Shown: one piece after another, positions 60,391-64,000 of the stretch
How positions within the stretch are numbered: the stretch's first letter is position 1
Layout: the number at the start of each line of letters is the position of its first letter
Assembly: GCF_001191005.1 (NCBI RefSeq)
Contig: NZ_CP012201.1
Coordinates: 4,712,001 to 4,776,000, forward strand
Direction of reading: 5' to 3'
Length of the DNA stretch: 64,000 nt
Origin: Massilia sp. NR 4-1
GTDB taxonomy: Bacteria > Pseudomonadota > Gammaproteobacteria > Burkholderiales > Burkholderiaceae_D
Notes under the pieces: model-generated
What the model saw: only the letters and a program-made list of their open reading frames with translations
What the model was told of the DNA's origin: nothing
The model's database searches: none
Translations under genes and position numbers: made by a program

Positions 60391-61833
60391 ATGAAGACGA
60401 TAACTTGCGATGTGGCAGTGATTGGCGCCGGCACGGCCGGCTTGAGCGCTTACCGCCAGGCACGCGCCGCCGGCCGGCATGCCGTGCTGATCGAAGGCGG
60501 CCCTTACGGCACGACGTGCGCCCGCGTCGGCTGCATGCCGAGCAAGCTCTTGATCGCGGCCGCCGAGGCGGCCCACGCCGTGGCCGCCGCGCCCGCGTTT
60601 GGCGTCCACCCCGGGCCGCTGCGCATCGATGGCGCCGCCGTCATGGCGCGCGTGCGGCGCGAACGCGACCGCTTTGTCGGCTTTGTACTGGAGAATATGG
60701 CGCAGCTGCCGGCCGAGGATATGGTACGCGGCCAGGCGCGCTTCAGCGGCCCGCGCACCCTCGTGGTGGACGGGCACACCACGGTCGAGGCCGCCGCCAT
60801 CGTGATCGCCACCGGTTCCCGCCCCATCGTGCCGGCCGCCTGGCGCGCGGCGGGCGAACGCGTGATCAGCAGCGAAGCCGTGTTCGAGTGGACCGATTTG
60901 CCGGCCGCCGTGGCCGTGGTCGGTAGCGGCGTGATCGGGCTGGAGCTGGGCCAGGCCCTGCACCGGCTCGGCGTGCGCGTGGCCCTGTATGCGCGCGGCG
61001 ACAGCGTGGCCCAGCTCGGCGATCCGCTGGTACTGGCGGCGGCGCGCGCGGTCCTGGCCGAGGAGCTCGACCTGCGTTTCCAGACCCAGGTCGCGGCCGT
61101 CGAGGCCGAGGGCGACGGCCTGCTGCTGCGCAGCCAGGGGGCGGACGGCGCGGCGCGCAGCGAGCGCTACGACTATGTGCTGGCCGCCATCGGCCGTGCG
61201 CCGAATGTGGATGGCTTGAACCTGGCGGCGGCCGGCATCGCGCTGGACGGCGACGGCGTGCCCGTCTATGACCGCCACACCATGCAATGCGGCAATAGCG
61301 CCATCTTCATCGCGGGCGATGCCAGCGACGAGCTGCCCCTGCTGGGCGAGGCGGCCGACCAGGGCAAGATCGCCGGCCGCAACGCCGCCGCCTTCCCGGC
61401 CGTGGAAGCGGGCCTGCGCCGCACGCCGCTGACCATCGCCTTCAGCGAGCCGCAGATCGTGACCCTGGGCGCCGGCTACGAGGAGCTGTGCCGCAGCCAC
61501 GAGGGCCGCTTCGCCGCCGGCAAGGTGGACTTCGCCGACCAGGGCCGCAGCCGTGTCATGCTGCAAAACAAGGGGCTGCTGCGCGTCTATGGCGAATACG
61601 GCAGCGGCCGTTTCCTGGGCGCCGAGCTGATCGGGCCGCGCGCCGAGCACCTGGGCCATCTGCTGGCCTGGGCCTGCCAAGCCGGCCTCACGGTGCGCGC
61701 CATGCTCGATATGCCGTTTTACCATCCCGTCATCGAAGAGGGCGTGCGCACCGCCCTGCGCGAACTGGCCGAGCACCTGGCCAGCACGCCGCCGCCGTCC
61801 CAGCCCTGTCCCGACTGCACACCCGGCACCTGA
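60391..61833 (+). CDS. Class I flavin disulfide oxidoreductase (dihydrolipoyl dehydrogenase-like)
   Basis: A 480-residue flavoprotein with FAD motif GAGTAG (12-17), redox disulfide C43-C48 in TTCARVGCMPSK, NAD(P) motif VVGSGVIGLELG and the FIAGDASDE FAD site. The active base H445 and E450 lie in YHPVIEEG. ATG at 60391 is preferred: GAGG stands 6 bases before it, while the upstream ATG at 60379 has none. The last residues, CPDCTPGT, give an extra CxxC (C473, C476). It is not next to any 2-oxoacid dehydrogenase gene, so its substrate is unsure; lipoamide, glutathione or a mercuric-like substrate are options. Confidence 0.85.
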   Translation: MKTITCDVAVIGAGTAGLSAYRQARAAGRHAVLIEGGPYGTTCARVGCMPSKLLIAAAEAAHAVAAAPAFGVHPGPLRIDGAAVMARVRRERDRFVGFVLENMAQLPAEDMVRGQARFSGPRTLVVDGHTTVEAAAIVIATGSRPIVPAAWRAAGERVISSEAVFEWTDLPAAVAVVGSGVIGLELGQALHRLGVRVALYARGDSVAQLGDPLVLAAARAVLAEELDLRFQTQVAAVEAEGDGLLLRSQGADGAARSERYDYVLAAIGRAPNVDGLNLAAAGIALDGDGVPVYDRHTMQCGNSAIFIAGDASDELPLLGEAADQGKIAGRNAAAFPAVEAGLRRTPLTIAFSEPQIVTLGAGYEELCRSHEGRFAAGKVDFADQGRSRVMLQNKGLLRVYGEYGSGRFLGAELIGPRAEHLGHLLAWACQAGLTVRAMLDMPFYHPVIEEGVRTALRELAEHLASTPPPSQPCPDCTPGT

Positions 61834-62043
61834 GGCCGGACCGTGGGCGCGCATACAACAGTGGCGCGCCCGGCAGGCCGCCGGTAACACTTTCCTGCTT
61901 GAGAATTTTACATTCTGATATAAACTATTGATCCTAGGAAATGGGATAGGCCCTCACGCCTATCCGCAATCTTGCGCGCATTCAATCCCGGCCTACCCTG
62001 AAACAGGCCTCCTTGCATTCGCGGCGGCAATGACGGAGGCGGA

Positions 62044-63165
62044 ATGGCGATACGGCGCATCACACACGGCGATATCCGGCTGGGGCAGACCCTGGCCTGG
62101 AATGTTTATGGCGAAAATGGCGCCTTGCTGGTGCGCCAGGGCTTTGTGCTGGCCAGCGAGGCCCAGGTCGACAATCTGGTCGAACGCGGCTTCATCGAAG
62201 ACAGCAGCCTGGACACGCTCAAGGAATACAAAGACCCGCCCTCCGTGCTGCGCATGCTGAACGAAGCCGCCCAGCGCCTGCAGGCCGCGCTGCCCGCGCT
62301 GGCGGCCGGCACCAACGGCTTGCGCGGCGAACTCGACGCCATTGCCGCCCTGGTGGGCGAGGCCGTCGCCACCAATGCCGACGTGGCCGTGGCCTGCATC
62401 CTGCACAACCAGCAGGCCGTCGCCTATGAAGTCCGCCACTGCATCGATACCGCCGTGGTGGCGCAGACGGTGGCGCTGGCACTCAAGAAAAGCCCGGACG
62501 AGCTGCGCACCCTGACCCTGGCCGCGCTGACCATGAATTTAGGCATGCTCGGTCATCAACAGCGCCTGCATGGCGACACTGCGCCGCTGTCCGAGGCCGA
62601 CAAGCGCATCGTGCGCGAGCATCCGCAGGTCAGCGCCGTGCTGCTGCGCCGCGCCGGCATCGAGGACAACGACTGGATCGCCTGCGTGCTGGCCCACCAC
62701 GAAAACGAGGACGGCAGCGGCTACCCGCTGGGCAAGGCCGGCGCCGCGATTCCGGAGCTGGCCAAGCTGCTGGCGCTGGCCGACCGCTACTGCGCCCGCG
62801 TCTCCGAGCGGCGCTACCGCAAGCCCATGCTGCCCAACCAGGCCTTGCGCGACATCCTGCTTGAAGCGCGCAGCACGCTCGACGCGCAGATCGCCTCGGT
62901 GCTGATCCGCGAACTGGGGATTTACCCGATCGGTAGCTATGTGCGCCTGTTGAACGGCGAAGTGGGCGTGGTGGCGCGCAAGGGGCTGAACTCCACCGCG
63001 CCCTGGGTCGAATCGGTCATCGGCCCGCGCGGCGCGCCGCTCGACGTCTTCCTGCAGCGCGACACGCGCGGCGACCTGAATGGCATCCGCGACGTGCTGA
63101 GCGCAACCCAGGTCGGCCTCACGCTGCGCATGGACCGCATCTGGGGCCGCGCCGCCGCGCTGTAA
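62044..63165 (+). CDS. Degenerate HD-GYP domain protein
   Basis: A 373-residue cytosolic protein with an N-terminal region (about 1-80, ILLGQ/LLVRQG pattern as in many HD-GYP proteins), then an HD-GYP-like domain (about 125-290). Ligands H132, H193, H218-H219 and the HHENEDGSGYP motif (218-228) are kept, but the HD dyad is replaced by M164-N165 in ALTMNLGML, so the metal centre should be incomplete. A PilZ-like or beta-rich tail (about 305-373) follows. GGAGG precedes the ATG. HD-GYP enzymes degrade cyclic di-GMP; this copy is more likely a binder, or inactive. Confidence 0.85.
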   Translation: MAIRRITHGDIRLGQTLAWNVYGENGALLVRQGFVLASEAQVDNLVERGFIEDSSLDTLKEYKDPPSVLRMLNEAAQRLQAALPALAAGTNGLRGELDAIAALVGEAVATNADVAVACILHNQQAVAYEVRHCIDTAVVAQTVALALKKSPDELRTLTLAALTMNLGMLGHQQRLHGDTAPLSEADKRIVREHPQVSAVLLRRAGIEDNDWIACVLAHHENEDGSGYPLGKAGAAIPELAKLLALADRYCARVSERRYRKPMLPNQALRDILLEARSTLDAQIASVLIRELGIYPIGSYVRLLNGEVGVVARKGLNSTAPWVESVIGPRGAPLDVFLQRDTRGDLNGIRDVLSATQVGLTLRMDRIWGRAAAL

Positions 63166-63172
63166 GGACGCC

Positions 63173-63655
63173 TTAATTCAGGGTGGCGTCCAGGCGGCCA
63201 TCGGCGATCAGCTCGCGCAGCACGCGGATGGTGTCGATGTCCGATTCCACATAGGCCGAGCGGCGGAAATCGTCGTACATGGCGTTGGCCGCATCGGTGG
63301 CCGCGTCGTGCCCATCGTCGTACTGGAAACGCACGAACAGCATCTCGGGCTGCGGCGACTCGATCGACATCACCAGGCTGGAAGCGCTGATTTCACCTTG
63401 GGCCGGCACCTCGTAGCGGATGCGGTCGGGCTGTTCCAGCAGCACGCGGTCGACGATCACCACCTGGCCGTAGCGCAGGCGGCGGCGGAAACCGCCGGCC
63501 GTGCGCTCGTCGATCTGGCACTCGTCCAGATGCGGCACGAAGAGCTTGGGCGACTCGGCGCGCAGCACCAGGCCGCGCCACAGCTGCGCCGCGCTGATGG
63601 TGTCGACCAGCGGGTTGAGCGGATCGTTGATTTCGATGAGGTGTTCAAATTTCAT
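63173..63655 (-). CDS. SRPBCC-fold protein (DUF1857/AtaL-like)
   Basis: A 160-residue protein with no signal peptide. The START/SRPBCC-like pattern FEHLIEINDPLNPLVDTISAAQLWRGLVLRAESP and the IRYEVPAQGEISASSLVMSIE strands fit the AtaL-like/DUF1857 family, which binds small hydrophobic ligands. It is convergent with the HD-GYP gene (7 bases) and divergent from rep. Ligand unknown. Confidence 0.78.
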   Translation of the reverse strand: MKFEHLIEINDPLNPLVDTISAAQLWRGLVLRAESPKLFVPHLDECQIDERTAGGFRRRLRYGQVVIVDRVLLEQPDRIRYEVPAQGEISASSLVMSIESPQPEMLFVRFQYDDGHDAATDAANAMYDDFRRSAYVESDIDTIRVLRELIADGRLDATLN

Positions 63656-63780
63656 AAGACTGTCCGGCGGAATGGCTGGCCTGTGGTGGCCCTGGCACCA
63701 CTATATTCCGGCGCGCGGCCAATAATCAATGGGCAAGGCAGTACAATGCTCCGCTGTACCGCCCATCCCGTCTGGAAATC

Positions 63781-64000
63781 ATGTCCAATGCACCACAGTT
63801 TGGCCTGAACGGCCCGCAAAGCGAAGCCGTGCTCTATCTCGACGGTCCCGCCCTTGTGCTGGCCGGGGCCGGTTCGGGCAAGACGCGCGTCATCACGCAG
63901 AAAATCACCCATCTGATCGAAGACCGGGGCTACGACCCGCGCACCATCGCCGCCCTGACCTTCACCAACAAGGCCGCGCTGGAAATGCAGGAGCGCGTCG
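63781..64000 (+). CDS. rep: ATP-dependent DNA helicase Rep (partial)
   Basis: The first 73 codons of a UvrD/Rep-type superfamily 1 helicase; it runs off the right edge. MSNAPQFGLNGPQSEAVLYL is the Q-motif region, AGAGSGKTRVI (28-38) is Walker A, and ALTFTNKAALEMQERV is motif Ia. The GLNGPQ..AV opening and HLIEDRGYDP step favour Rep over UvrD. Rep helps forks pass protein blocks and works with PriA-dependent restart; priA is 4.5 kb away. Confidence 0.88.
   Translation, partial: MSNAPQFGLNGPQSEAVLYLDGPALVLAGAGSGKTRVITQKITHLIEDRGYDPRTIAALTFTNKAALEMQERV

Overview
The window is GC-rich chromosomal DNA from a betaproteobacterium, most likely Burkholderiales/Oxalobacteraceae (Massilia, Duganella or Janthinobacterium type). 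The evidence is the gene order mla operon - ABC-2 exporter - BolA - murA - hisGDCBHAFIE - HIT - tatABC, a LiuR-controlled leucine/isovalerate cluster that contains aceK, and a PEP-CTERM protein operon. No rRNA, tRNA, CRISPR array, prophage or complete insertion sequence was seen. Assignments rest on reading motifs and gene order by eye; no database search was run.

Layout. 0-1.8 kb: edge of a sensor-kinase-like gene, a secreted protein and an OmpR-type regulator. 1.9-8.8 kb (minus strand): acyl-CoA dehydrogenase, SDR, thiolase, aceK, isovaleryl-CoA dehydrogenase and the MerR regulator LiuR, with two LiuR-type operators. 9.2-13.5 kb: an HTH regulator, a 60-residue protein, ubiX, grxD and tex. 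13.6-18.6 kb: an operon of a SNF2 ATPase, a soluble PAS histidine kinase and a response regulator. 18.6-19.4 kb: a REP-associated (RAYT-type) transposase with a damaged HUH motif. 19.4-22.6 kb: a PEP-CTERM protein, a post-PEP-CTERM-1-like protein and a PA-domain metalloprotease, behind a sigma-54-like promoter. 22.6-28.8 kb: gltBD. 29.1-46.3 kb: one long, tightly packed plus-strand array (mlaFEDACB, ABC-2 exporter, bolA-like, murA, his genes with an orphan DNA methyltransferase between hisD and hisC, HIT, tatABC). 46.3-55.4 kb (minus strand): a coiled-coil protein, a DUF885 peptidase-like protein, a PH-like membrane protein, a giant SNF2 ATPase and an S9 peptidase. 55.5-64 kb: hemE, a 730-bp DnaA-box-rich gap, priA, an ArgP-like LysR regulator, a flavin disulfide oxidoreductase, a degenerate HD-GYP protein, a SRPBCC/DUF1857-like protein and the start of rep.

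How the parts work together. Leucine degradation, nitrogen assimilation (GOGAT), histidine synthesis, outer-membrane lipid asymmetry (Mla), peptidoglycan synthesis (MurA) and Tat export are ordinary core functions. The less ordinary parts are: (i) the hemE-priA gap, which carries two copies of a 36-bp module and a near-duplicate array of DnaA boxes; (ii) a beta-class adenine methyltransferase with a histone-H1-like tail, translationally coupled to hisD; (iii) the PEP-CTERM operon, with a sigma-54-like promoter and an NtrC-like box in the gap it shares with gltB; (iv) a SNF2 ATPase cotranscribed with a two-component system; (v) two REPIN-like pairs plus a RAYT gene with a mutated HUH motif; and (vi) an HD-GYP protein lacking its HD dyad.
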